From Undaria pinnatifida (taxonomy: Eukaryota; Sar; Phaeophyceae; Laminariales; Alariaceae), in NCBI GenBank assembly GCA_012845835.1, contig JABAKD010000011.1, positions 8,804,381 to 8,868,380 of the forward strand: a stretch of DNA of 64,000 nt, given 5' to 3'. Positions 12,600-22,913 of the stretch are shown here, piece by piece. Within the stretch, counting starts at the first letter, position 1; each line of letters starts with the position of its first letter. The position numbers and the translations under genes were made by a program. The notes under the pieces are model-generated. The model was not told where the DNA came from, ran no database searches, and was given only the letters and a program-made list of their open reading frames with translations.

Positions 12600-12860
12600 G
12601 GTCGTTGATCTTTCCGTTGATGCTTCTGCTAAGGTATCTAATCTGTCCGCTATTTAATAGGCTACCGGTGAAACTGAACAACAACAGATGACTTTCTTAA
12701 CAATGCAGATAAAATTCAGAAGGTAACCGCTAATACCACATGCGGGGAACTCGACAGAACGGATTGAAGAGGTGCGCCACAGAGTCAGCTCGCAGCCTCC
12801 TCTCACACCCCTCCTCAACTTGAAGCCACGAAATAATATAGGTGTGCCACAGCAAAGTTC
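12600..12860. repeat. R5 repeat
   Basis: It contains TTCTTAACAATGCAGA, GGGGAACTCGACAGAACGG and GAGTCAGCTCGCAGCC, matching the copy at 14240-14560. Confidence 0.6.
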
Positions 12861-13130
12861 TGCGAGAGCTCCTGACGGGGCCGGTCCACACGCCAAGCCA
12901 TCGACAGACTGGGAAAAAAACGGATACACGACGATATAGGAAACTATTTTGTTTTTGAGGGCTCATCGCTTGATGAGGAGCTCGAGCTACGGTATGCTAT
13001 ACTGGGGAAAGAGAAACTGATTAGGTGTAAACAAAAGTACTATTATTATTAATACCTGACCCGAGAGAGATGAACAATCCGACGGTGGTCTAGTTATTAT
13101 GCAGCGGAAACAAAAAGTATATATATATAT

Positions 13131-13230
13131 GTGTATGGCGTATTATTATTATATTTTCCGACGATTTTGGGTTTTAAGGAGCACCGTCATTTAGAAAACA
13201 TTTCAGCCGAAAAGCGCTCTATCTGCCCCT
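13131..13230. mobile_element. MT1 element, half copy
   Basis: It contains only the TTTTCCGACGATTTTGGGTT through GAAAAGCGCTCTATCTG portion of MT1. The outer ends are degraded. Confidence 0.6.
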
Positions 13231-13617
13231 ATCTGAGCCTTGGTCAATGCAACCACAAATGGTACGTGCGTTCAAGAATAAAAGCAGGAGGAGGAGAGGG
13301 CGGGGGAATATGTAGTAGTGGGGAACGTATATTCCAGTGGGTAACCCGATTCAAGAGAGCGCCCCCCCAAAAAAGGGCATCTTCTATCTCTTCTTGGCGG
13401 GTCAGATTGGCATGTTTCGCTCGAACACTAAAAAGTTATGTACACTTTCCACTTAATTTCCATTGCAGGTGAGAGTAATATGAGTACCTGGTAGTTAAGA
13501 TACATTTTTTGAGCTTGTCTGAATGCAAACACGATCCTGCACACGATCCTGGCCAGCTGACATCATTTTGTTTGTACCAAAGACTGGGCGCCATTCTAAA
13601 TAAAGGGGTTAAGATAA

Positions 13618-13915
13618 GAGCGGAAAGTTACGAGAACAATTTGAACAGGAGTTAATATCCCACCCACCCTGCAGAACAAATGGCACTTCAGGTGATGATG
13701 CTGTTGAGATATGCGTCGGTTGGGCGAATAATAGCGGTAAACCCAGCGGACTAGACTAAGTAATATGTGAACAATGCACGGGACATCCTTTGGAAAAAAG
13801 ACCCATCCGGAGAATTCTGAGACAGATTTAAAGATGCGTCAGGGCCGGCAGCTCGCAAACTCCCTCCCTTCCTTCCACTGGGAAATAAAGCAGAATCCTG
13901 AACCGAATCAGAATC
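13618..13915. repeat. R5 repeat
   Basis: It begins CGGAAAGTTACGAG and contains CAGGTGATGATGCTG, CCGGAGAATTCTGAG and CCACTGGGAAATAAA. Confidence 0.65.
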
Positions 13916-13965
13916 CCACCTAAATGCAACCTACTATACAATAACATTCATTGTAACAACTCGCA

Positions 13966-14231
13966 GAGTCATCCCACGGTAGGGCTGCAGCAGCAAGTCC
14001 CGAAGCTCCTCAGATGAGGAACTCAATATCTCACCCGATACTCTATGACTGCGAAGAAGGCTTTTATTTGTTCGCACAACCCGACAAAGCTTCTACGCCT
14101 TAGCCCAAAAATATAACGTACTTTTTCTTGAAATATTCATTGACCGGCAGTTCCTCACACGAGGAACTCAATCGCCCAGCAGGGACTTTTTGGCGCAATC
14201 ATACAACTGCAACCCCTACCGTGGGATGTGA
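13966..14231. mobile_element. MT3 inverted-repeat element
   Basis: Ends are GAGTCATCCCACGGTAGGG and, inverted, CCCCTACCGTGGGATGTGAC. Subterminal palindromes built on TCCTCA..TGAGGA sit near each end. Confidence 0.8.
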
Positions 14232-14239
14232 CTGAAAAC

Positions 14240-14560
14240 CGTTGGTGCTTCAGGTGATGCTCATACTGATAAATAATCTACCCGCTATTAACTGGCTAAT
14301 TTATCATGAAACCCAACAAACGAAGCCCTTCTTAACGATGCACAGAACGCCGGCAAGGAAACAAAAATACACCCGCGGACAATTTGAAGAGCGGAATTGC
14401 AGATGCATGCGTCTCAGAGTCAACTCGCAGCCTTCTATGACCCCCCCCCCCCCCCCCGTCAAATCTTCAACAACAGGCATGAAGTTGAAACCACGAACGT
14501 ATATTTGCGCAGCAAGTTCCGCCACCATCATTCCCTGCCGGGGCCCGTGCACACGCAAAG
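14240..14560. repeat. R5 repeat
   Basis: It contains CAGGTGATGCTCATACTGAT, CTTCTTAACGATGCACAGA, GAGTCAACTCGCAGCC, a poly-C run and GAAGTTGAAACCACGAA. Confidence 0.65.
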
Positions 14561-14667
14561 AGATCGATAACAGAAGGCTGCTATCGCGTAGATTAAACTG
14601 ATCCGATATCAGCAACAGGAGGGGGGGGGAGGCAAGTGATAGTGGGAAAGGCATGTCCCAACAGCGG

Positions 14668-14962
14668 ACGCGTGCTACGGCAGGTGTAGCACTTTTCGTC
14701 TGAAAATGGTTTCTGAACGACTGAGCTCCTTAATAACCCGAAATCGCAGGGAAAAAAAAAAATAATAGACCATTTTATTTTTAGCACGTGGTTCTCGTTG
14801 TGCACCAAGGCCATGGGATTGTTTCATCCGGTGTGTATTATAATAGCAGTTTTTTTTTATTTCCAAATCGTTTTTTTTTGGGTTAAGAAGGGCATGTCTT
14901 AAGCCCCCAAATTGAGGGGTAGTATTAGAAAAAAAGTGGTGCACCTCTATCGTAGAACGCGT
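14668..14962. mobile_element. MT1 element
   Basis: Terminal repeats are ACGCGTGCTACGGCAGGTG and, inverted, ACCTCTATCGTAGAACGCGT. The full internal MT1 sequence is present. Confidence 0.8.
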
Positions 14963-15279
14963 CAGTGGGTGTCCGCTTCAACAGAGCGCTAGACTGCGGT
15001 AAAAGTTTATGCCACTTTTTTTTGTGTGAATATGGCTCTCTCTGCACCTTTCTTGCAGAAAACGCGAGCGAGCGCGGCAACTATATCCCCCTATCATGGC
15101 GATTCTCGCGTCGGTAAGCAGTGGATATAATCCAAAACATTCCCCGATTAGAACAAGGGGCTAACAAAGAAAGGGCTACGGTATTATTTGCGTGTTATTC
15201 GCGTGATATACCCATTTATTTTTCGCTAATACTAACGCGTTTTCACAGCTCGCACGAATGAGTCTGTATACCTCAGAAG

Positions 15280-15543
15280 GCACGTGCTACAACAACAGGG
15301 GCAGCAGTTTTGGTCTCAAATGATTTCTGCATGACGTGGCTCCTTAACCCAAAATCGTCGAAAATACGACATTTTTTCTTCATGATTCTCGTTGTGTACC
15401 TGGGCCATGGGGTTATTCACCCGGTAGGTAGCAGTTTTATTATTATTCTCCAAATCAGTTTTTGGGAGAGGTCTTGAGCTCCCAAATAAATAGAGGAGTA
15501 GTATTAGAAACACAGTGGTGGTGCATCTCTATCGTAGCACTCG
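15280..15543. mobile_element. MT1 element
   Basis: It carries TTCTGCATGACGTGGCTCCT and CCCAAAATCGTCG near the left end, and ATCTCTATCGTAGCACTCGT at the right end. Confidence 0.75.
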
Positions 15544-15856
15544 TCCTCACTGCTCAAACATTGAGTTTAGGCTGCGATTCTTGTGTGTCTTTTAGCTCGT
15601 AGCCTGCCATTCCACTGCGGATGGATGACGCCGCATGCAAAAGCTTATAAGATCGCACAAGAGACCGGGAGGTCCCTCTCGCGCGAGTGAGCCCGAGTGA
15701 GAGCAAAAACAAAACTTCCAAAACAGTGACCCCCCTGTCTACCGTGAGCCTGGTCACTGGCACATGTCTTGGGTGGTAGACACTCGCACGAAAGGCGCCT
15801 AGCCGATTAAATGTGAGGCCTTAAAGGTGTCCCCTTTACCGCGGCCTTGGCTCAGG

Positions 15857-15955
15857 ATACGATACTACTATACGATACTATACGACACCAGATACGATAC
15901 TATACGATATGATACGATACTATACGATACTACACGATACTATACGAACGTTTGC
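15857..15955 (+). repeat. GATACTATAC-type microsatellite
   Basis: An irregular tandem run of GATAC and TATAC units. Confidence 0.85.
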
Positions 15956-16049
15956 GACGTTAGAGCGTTCAAATCGGCATGCATGCCCCGCCTATCCTAA
16001 AACCGACACATTTCCCATAGACTACATACACGCACAAATTGCCCGCCCG

Positions 16050-16445
16050 TCCGCCCCCCCCCCCCCCTCCCCCCCCCCCTCCAACCCCGCTCGCTTTTGA
16101 TCAAAACCAGGCCCCCACGTCCTTCAAAACTCCGCCCCCCCCCTCACCGGTTATTCGACTTACAGGATTCACTTGATAAACGGATACATTTCCCTCCACA
16201 GCTGTCAGATTTTGTCCCCCTCAGAAACGTGTTTTATAGTTTCCGCGCACAGACTGACTGACATCACCATGTTGACCCTGATAGCTACACTGTAGTTGTA
16301 AGGGGAGTCGCCGACCTATATCCTTAATGAGGACACTCAACTCGTAATACGCGCGATCGGAGTATCACACACAGCTTGCAAAGATGAGTTTCGACGAAAT
16401 CTTCGATCTCACAGCGCTGGAGTGTATTTTCATTTTTTATAATAT
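16050..16445 (+). repeat. R4 repeat
   Basis: A poly-C tract, then CTTACAGGATTCACTTGATA, GGGGAGTCGCCGACC and GCGCGATCGGAGTATCACAC, ending at CTGGAGTGTATTTTC. Confidence 0.8.
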
Positions 16446-16508
16446 AATAAAAGCAACGGTAAAATCTGTTGTTTCGGCTTGTCCCGGGGTCCTCTTAAGT
16501 CGCGATAC

Positions 16509-16812
16509 GACCAAAAACTACGGCACGGGGGCGGTTATTATCCCTATTTTTGATCGGGGGTTTCTTTCACCCCTCGGACGAGTGACTCTGCTCTCTATAC
16601 CTCGCTGACAGTGACTCTGCTCTCTATACCTCGCTGACGCGAGAAGACACGCTCAGGTGACTCTTCTGGGCGGTTTCAAATCGCCAAAATAAATAAATAA
16701 TCACAAAGGCTTAGTCTAGTACCGCATGGTGACGGGGGGGTCAATCGCTCGACCGATCCCGAGTCGCTGCAAGAACGGGCCCCAACAGCGACCCCCAACC
16801 GTAGCCTTGCTC
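16509..16812. mobile_element. Degraded MT2 element
   Basis: It begins GACCAAAAACTACGGCACGG and ends CCCCAACCGTAGCCTTG, i.e. inverted MT2 ends. Inside is a 29-bp direct tandem duplication (GTGACTCTGCTCTCTATACC...) at about 16583-16640. Confidence 0.6.
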
Positions 16813-19542
16813 GTACCCACACCACTTCTGCTGTAATGACCGACTACCTACTTGGAGAATATGTTTTGGTGTTCGGTTTCCATCTTTTTTTGGAGACGTT
16901 TGTGACCGATTGATCTTGTGAAGATGGTGGTGCAACTTCTGACTAACTGCACATGTGTCATTGTGAGATGCCAAAAATGAATATTCGATCGAACCCTCTA
17001 CAAGTCTCTGTACTAACGTGCATCGAAGCTTGGATGGCGAAATTTAGGCATTGGTTGGTCTTCGTTGTTCAAATCTTAGCTTGGGGGGCGTGGCGTCTTA
17101 AACCTTGTGCGGCGAGGAGGAAATTGTTTCCGTTAAGGGTGTACACGTGTGGTGACGAATTGAAGACCAAAAAAAGAAGGAATAGGACAAATGCTACTAC
17201 TGTGTGTGGGGGTGGAGGTGCATGAACGTGATTTTTCCTGAAGCTCTTCCTGGTACGCTTCAGGGGGGCGCTTCGTGTAGCAGTGGTAACCCGACTTGAA
17301 ATATATCCAAGAGAAAAAAAATGAAAAAAAGTTGAATCTGAGACGCACAATCCCATGGCCTACCGTATACTGCAGGTAAGTGTAATAGAAACACTACGGT
17401 ATCGTCCAACACACAAAATGGTATTCTGATGAATATAGGTTGATGAGGCCCTTCGATGACACATATATGGTGAAGCAGAAAGGTGACCTCGATCACAAGA
17501 CGTACCAGGTGTACTCTATATCATTGCCAAACAGTCTTGTTTCTCCCGCTTTTATCTACAGGTTTTTTTGTCTGCGGCAATGCTGGCCCCGGTCCGTGCG
17601 TTGTCGGCGCGCGCTCCATCACTGTCTGTTTGGCTGGGCATGCAAGACGATGCCGCTTGCATACATGCGTATACGAAGGTTGATGGGGCATGGTAGCGTT
17701 CTAACCCCCTCCCGTTCTGAGAACAGCTTAGACCGATGTAGCTGGTAATATGGATCTCTTTACCTCGTACGCGTGGGTACGGAATTGCCGTTGGCTCATC
17801 CGTAGGGCTGCGAGTAACCTGCGCTACAGGGCTAGGTATTAATCAACAAGTAAATAACTTAGACTATAGTCATGGCGAAGAGACGCCACGCTCACCAACA
17901 ACGGAAGAACAGTCACACGCAAAAAACGCAGAGCCCCGCGCAAAACCGGACCCAGCTTGCTTTAAAAGCTAGGCTAGCCAAATAAACGTAGTATCCAGTG
18001 AGATGCTTGCACTCAGCCAACTCCCAGCCCTAGGAATTTGTCGTTTGTCCATTATCTTTCCTGTACTCGTCGAATACTATATGTAGACACGATCAACACG
18101 TGTTCGTTTTTTCACGGTAGATAATACATAATAGTAGGTACCCGTTAAAGAGTTTTGCGGGAAGACGAAGGCTGGGAGCTGTTTTCAAGGTATCATATGA
18201 GCCCGCCGGGGGGCTACGGGTATCACACACGTCGTCGCCTCTTTAATGCGTTCTTCAAATTATCCGGATCCAGTTGATTTCTCCACCGTCTTTTAAACGT
18301 GGTATGTATGCGTTAAACCTCCACAGAGTCCTTAAGCGGGGTAGACTGTTAGTCTGTTCTAGAAGTGTTATTTTATCATCCATTTTGTTCGGTGGAGGCG
18401 TTTTTTGAAACCCCGACGATAAGAGAAGTCGTGCTCTGGATATCTTCGTCGCCCCACACGCTCAGAACTCACCATATCACCCTATCACCAAGGCCAAGCA
18501 ACCTTCGGAGACCAAAAACACCTGTGAGTGCCTCGTGTTCGTTTTAGAGACATACAGTAGAATAATAGCACCACAAGAATCAATAAGTTATACCGTTTCA
18601 GTATAGAATATAAACACTGCAACAGTAGCATGTACATTCTGGTATAGCCGGCACCCTCTATCTAGGTGTTCAAGCTGTGACGCACAGGGGTGAACCGACA
18701 CCCCATCCACATGCCATGTGGAATCTGTTAAAATATATTTGGGCGAGAAGACCTACACCTATCTATCTGCGATCAATTACCGCCATCACTGTGCGGTAGC
18801 TCAGCAGCTTGCGCAACCTCATGCACATGCATGGAGGCACTGGCTGCACAATGTGCACGTGCCACAACAAGCTGCCTCGACCTCCCGCCCCCGACACAGT
18901 CACACGCAAAGGACGCGACACTTCCATTATTTCTGCCCGCACACAGCGTTATATGCCACCCCCAATTTACGGGCACGCAGCGCTCCTCTCCGAGCAAAAA
19001 AACGCTTGACGAATCAATCGACGTACATTAATTAGATAGAAGGGTTGCTGTCGTGGCTCTCATGATCATCCCGCAAGTTGTCCGCGGCCTAGTTCTATTG
19101 GACCACTCTGCCCTTCAGGGGCCACGGCAGCTACGGTTTGGGCAGTCATTTTTGGGCGGGTGATTTTGCAGGGGGCTAAGAGTCACGAGCGCGATCAACT
19201 ACACCACCCCGTGTGTGCGTTGCGCTAGGCCAACCAAGCAGCATGGTGAGATACTTCCGTTTTCGAACGAGGTACTGAGCCATCCGCGCGAGCGGTCTAG
19301 ACGCGTCGGAGGTGAAAACCTGGCGAGCATAAGAATGCCTACCGTGGACTTGGTTAACTCTCAATACATATATAGACTAGACTATAGACTAGACTATTGG
19401 TTTTTGGAAGGAAGGGTGCATCTCCTATACGCTAGCTTCAGCGTAACGGCCGTCGAATTTCGTATTTCCCCCCGTATTTCTCAGGCTAACTTTCTTGTGG
19501 TGTGGTCTCTTTGGTATGAGAGAGATCGCCTGGGTTCGTTGC
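16813..19542. other. Intergenic, nothing recognised
   Basis: No conserved ORF, repeat family member or RNA gene was identified in this stretch. Confidence 0.45.
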
Positions 19543-19720
19543 TACGAAAGGGCCGACCGTGTAGCTCTTTGTCATGAAAAGGCCGACAGCGTGGTAGGTC
19601 TTTCTCACGAAAATTCTGCTCAGCGTGTAGCCCTTTCTTACCACAGGACCGGCCGTGTGTAGCACAGTCTTGTGAAACGGCCGCCGTTACTAGTGTAGCT
19701 GTTTCTAGCGATACAGCGGA
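19543..19720. repeat. Minisatellite of about 33-36 bp, five degenerate units
   Basis: Units run like CGAAAGGGCCGACCGTGTAG followed by CTCTTTGTC, with variants AAAAGGCCGACAGCGTGGTA and GGACCGGCCGTGTGTAGC. A further isolated unit lies near 19888-19925. Confidence 0.65.
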
Positions 19721-20394
19721 CACGCTGCATTGGAACATGGACTCTGTGCAGTCCATTAGTATCTACTCTATTAGTAAGTCACTACCCTGAGCACACCAAG
19801 TACGTTTTGATCTACGAGAGATGCAGAGAAATACAATATTGACGTGTCGGCGTTCCAGTGTAGACTACACATGATACGTATATTTAGCTCTTTCATGCGA
19901 AAGGGCCGGCAGTGTACTTCCGCTCTCAGTTTAGATTTCACACATTTCACAGCGGCAACACGCCAAGCAACTTTACGACAGCAGTAGCGAGCGTGCGTCG
20001 CGCATTTGGATTTCAAACCCGTTTGTTTGGGGCTTCGAAGGCGCACACTGCTGTGTGCCGGCATGTATCACACCAGGCATGCATGTGTTTAGCCTGGTCC
20101 TCGGTATTTGCTTTGGGTTTAGTCTAGGTCTTCTTTAGGTTGAAGGTTAGGTTGTTTACAGTAAGTAGGTGCATGTTATATTTAGCATAATAATTAGGTT
20201 TTAAGTTTTATTTATTTTTTTGCTGTTATTTAGCACTTCCAAGCGTCAATTTTATTCTCCGCACGCACATACATTAATACGTACCAGTAACACCAGTCAT
20301 TTTGATACAACAACTGTACATCAGAGTGTTTGCGTTAAAATAATTGAGTAAAAAATTCCGTTGAAAAAAAATTGCCGAGAGAACTTTAAATGGA
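19721..20394. other. Intergenic, nothing recognised
   Basis: An AT-rich segment follows 20100. No gene was recognised. Confidence 0.45.
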
Positions 20395-20570
20395 AGCCAA
20401 AAAAAATATTACACTCCAGTTAGTTGTGACATCGAATATTTTGTCGAAGCTCATAATATTTGCACGATGCGTGTGATACTCCGATCGCGCGTGTTACGGG
20501 TTGTGTGTCCTCATTAAGGAGATAGGCATATTGTAGTAGGGTTTTTACGGGTAGGTAGACCCAAGGGTTT
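20395..20570 (-). repeat. R4 repeat, end fragment
   Basis: The reverse-strand R4 end, with ACACTCCAGTTAGTTGTGAC through CTCCGATCGCGCGTGTTACG. Confidence 0.7.
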
Positions 20571-21589
20571 TCCTCTTCTATTCTAACGCGAAGTTCCGCA
20601 TTCCGAAATCGGATAATTTAGCGAACGATTTTGGTGTAACTGCTTAATAGTAGGTATGATTGTGTCAAGTTACAATGAATGTCTTTCGCGTGTTAGAACC
20701 GGTCGCCACCGCCTCTACGTTGGGTCGACCACGGACGGTCGCCGCTTGTGGAGCGTGGGACTTCCTGGGGGGGGGGGGGAGGTTGTCGCGTTTATATCAG
20801 ACTGGTTGATTGGCGTGCGTTGATCGTAGGATATACAAAATACGAACTGTGAAATCAATCTTCTTGCGGGATATGCCATGAATGGGGCTGTGGGTTATCC
20901 CCCGTCATTGACCTATGATATGCGATATCCCATTAGATATCTCATAGAGACCCCAAAAGGCATATACTACCGTAAGTAACAACACACGATTCGGCAGATC
21001 GTTGTTTCAGGCCGGCTGTGGTCCCCGTGGGATTGCCTTGACCATATATAAGCACGATGTCCAGCCTTCAACGTCCTACTGCCCGTCTGTGCACGTTCGT
21101 CGGATGCTGCCAACTATAACGTGGCGTATAAGAAATAACTTAACAGCAGCCGCTAGCGCGTGTCGATACGCCCAGCTGCGAGCAGTCGTCGTCATCGTTT
21201 CATCGGTGTGCTTGCCACCTGTTATTTACGCGGTGTGTTCTACATCCTGGGTTGTTACTCAACGCCGAAAAAAACGCCGGTAGTTTTTTCACCCGTTTAT
21301 GTCTGAATATTGATTCGATCGCCCCCGTTCGTGCACCAGACAGCATCAACATGCGTACTTTCTCGACCAGCGTCAGGGTGGTGGTGATGGCCTCGAGCTG
21401 TCCCAATTGCGCTTGTACTAAATGCTTCTATACACCCGCTATGATGTACGTACAGTCTACTAGAATAGCTGCAGGCTAAGATTAATAATCTCGTCGACCG
21501 CATTTATTTACCTGATAATAAATATTTTGAATACACTGTAGTAGTACCAGTAGTAGTATCTGGTATGTATAGTCTAGACTATATTGTAA
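20571..21589. other. Intergenic, nothing recognised
   Basis: A 13-base G run lies near 20767-20779. No conserved ORF. Confidence 0.45.
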
Positions 21590-22110
21590 AAATAAAAATA
21601 CGCTCCAGCGGTGAGATAGAAGATTTTGTCGAAACTCATCTTTGCAAGCTGTGTGTGATACTCCGATCACGCGAATTACGGGTTGTGTGTCCTCGTTAAG
21701 GATAGAGATCGGCGACTCCCCTTCCTTGCAGGGTGATGTTAGTCAGTCTGTGCGCGGAAACTATAAAACCCGTTTTTGAGGGGGACAAAATCTGACAGAT
21801 GTGGAAGGAAATGCATCAGTTTATCAAGTGTATCCTGTAAGTCGTATAACCGGTGAGGGGAGGGCGGAGTTTTGAAGGACGTGGGGGCTTGGGTTTGATC
21901 AAGAGGGAGCGGGGGGGCGGCAGCTCAATCTGTGCGAGGAAACTATAAATCCTTTAAGGAGATAAATCTGACGGTTTTTGAAAGAATGCACCAGTGTATC
22001 ATGTATATCCTGTAAGTCGTGCAACCAGTGAGTAGAGGGCGGAGCGTTCGAGGGGGGTGGGGGTTGGGGGACGAGGGGTACGGGGGGCGGGGGGGGGGTC
22101 AAAAGGGTTT
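21590..22110 (-). repeat. R4 repeat
   Basis: A near-complete reverse copy from CGCTCCAGCGGTGAGATAG to a poly-G tract at about 22082-22098. It contains two copies of the TCCTGTAAGTCGT module. Confidence 0.75.
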
Positions 22111-22269
22111 TATAAAACATCCTATATATTACTTTGGAGTCGTTCTTCGTTTGCCCCCCCTCCAGCTTTTAGTTCACGAAATCGCCGGTTTTGAAACCAT
22201 CTCCCGGTCTTACCTCTGTAATACGTTGCCCATTGCCACCCCGACGTCATCGTTCGATAATCCTTTGCG

Positions 22270-22537
22270 ACCCAGGCTACGGTAGGGGGGTCCCTTTTTC
22301 GGCCTTGAATTTCAGTGGCTAGGGGTCACTCGCGCGAGTAACCCCTTCGTTCTTTTGCGATCTCACGTTTTCTTCATGTTTTATGTTGACGAAATCAATC
22401 CGCAATGCAAAGGCAATGTAAGCTTCTCCAAAACAAGTGCCTAAACCATTTCCATCCGTGAGGTACAGAGTCACTCACGCGAGTGGCTCAAACACACCAG
22501 TGAAAACGGGGGTACCCCCCCTACCGTAGCCTTGGTC
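22270..22537. mobile_element. MT2 inverted-repeat element
   Basis: Ends are CCAGGCTACGGTAGGGGGG and, inverted, CCCCCCTACCGTAGCCTTGG. Subterminal palindromes GTCACTCGCGCGAGTAAC and GTCACTCACGCGAGTGGC sit near each end. It lies about 250 bp upstream of the gene B start codon. Confidence 0.85.
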
Positions 22538-22790
22538 TTAAGCAAAACAAAATAGAAGATAGTTTTCATAGCACAGTTAGTTCCTCGTCTGCCGTGTCGA
22601 GCAGCCACGAAACGTATCGCTGTTTTCTTTGGGGGGGGGCATCGTAGAATCAGTCTTCGCCGCTTTTTTCCTGACACAAGGTTTGTTCCACACGCCTTGT
22701 TCCACTGTTCCTGTTCGCTTTTGTGTCTCCGTTCATACCTGTTGGTACCGCCCCAAACCTCTTTATCACGCAGCAAGCAGCATCCTCATC

Positions 22791-22913
22791 ATGCGTACTT
22801 CCTGGGCAATGTTTGGGGTGGTGGCAGCCGCTATTGGCCAGGCCCACCAAGCAAACGGGATGAGCGCCAGGCGCAGGAATTTGGCCCAGTGCACGGGCCA
22901 GGACCCGGGATCT
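22791..22913 (+). other. Gene B exon 1 (signal peptide)
   Basis: This 123-nt exon encodes 41 residues and ends GGATCT before GTAAGT. It matches gene A exon 1 in position, phase and the single cysteine. The start ATG lies in CATCATG, and GCAGCAAGC occurs about 20 bases upstream, as it does upstream of gene A. Confidence 0.85.
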
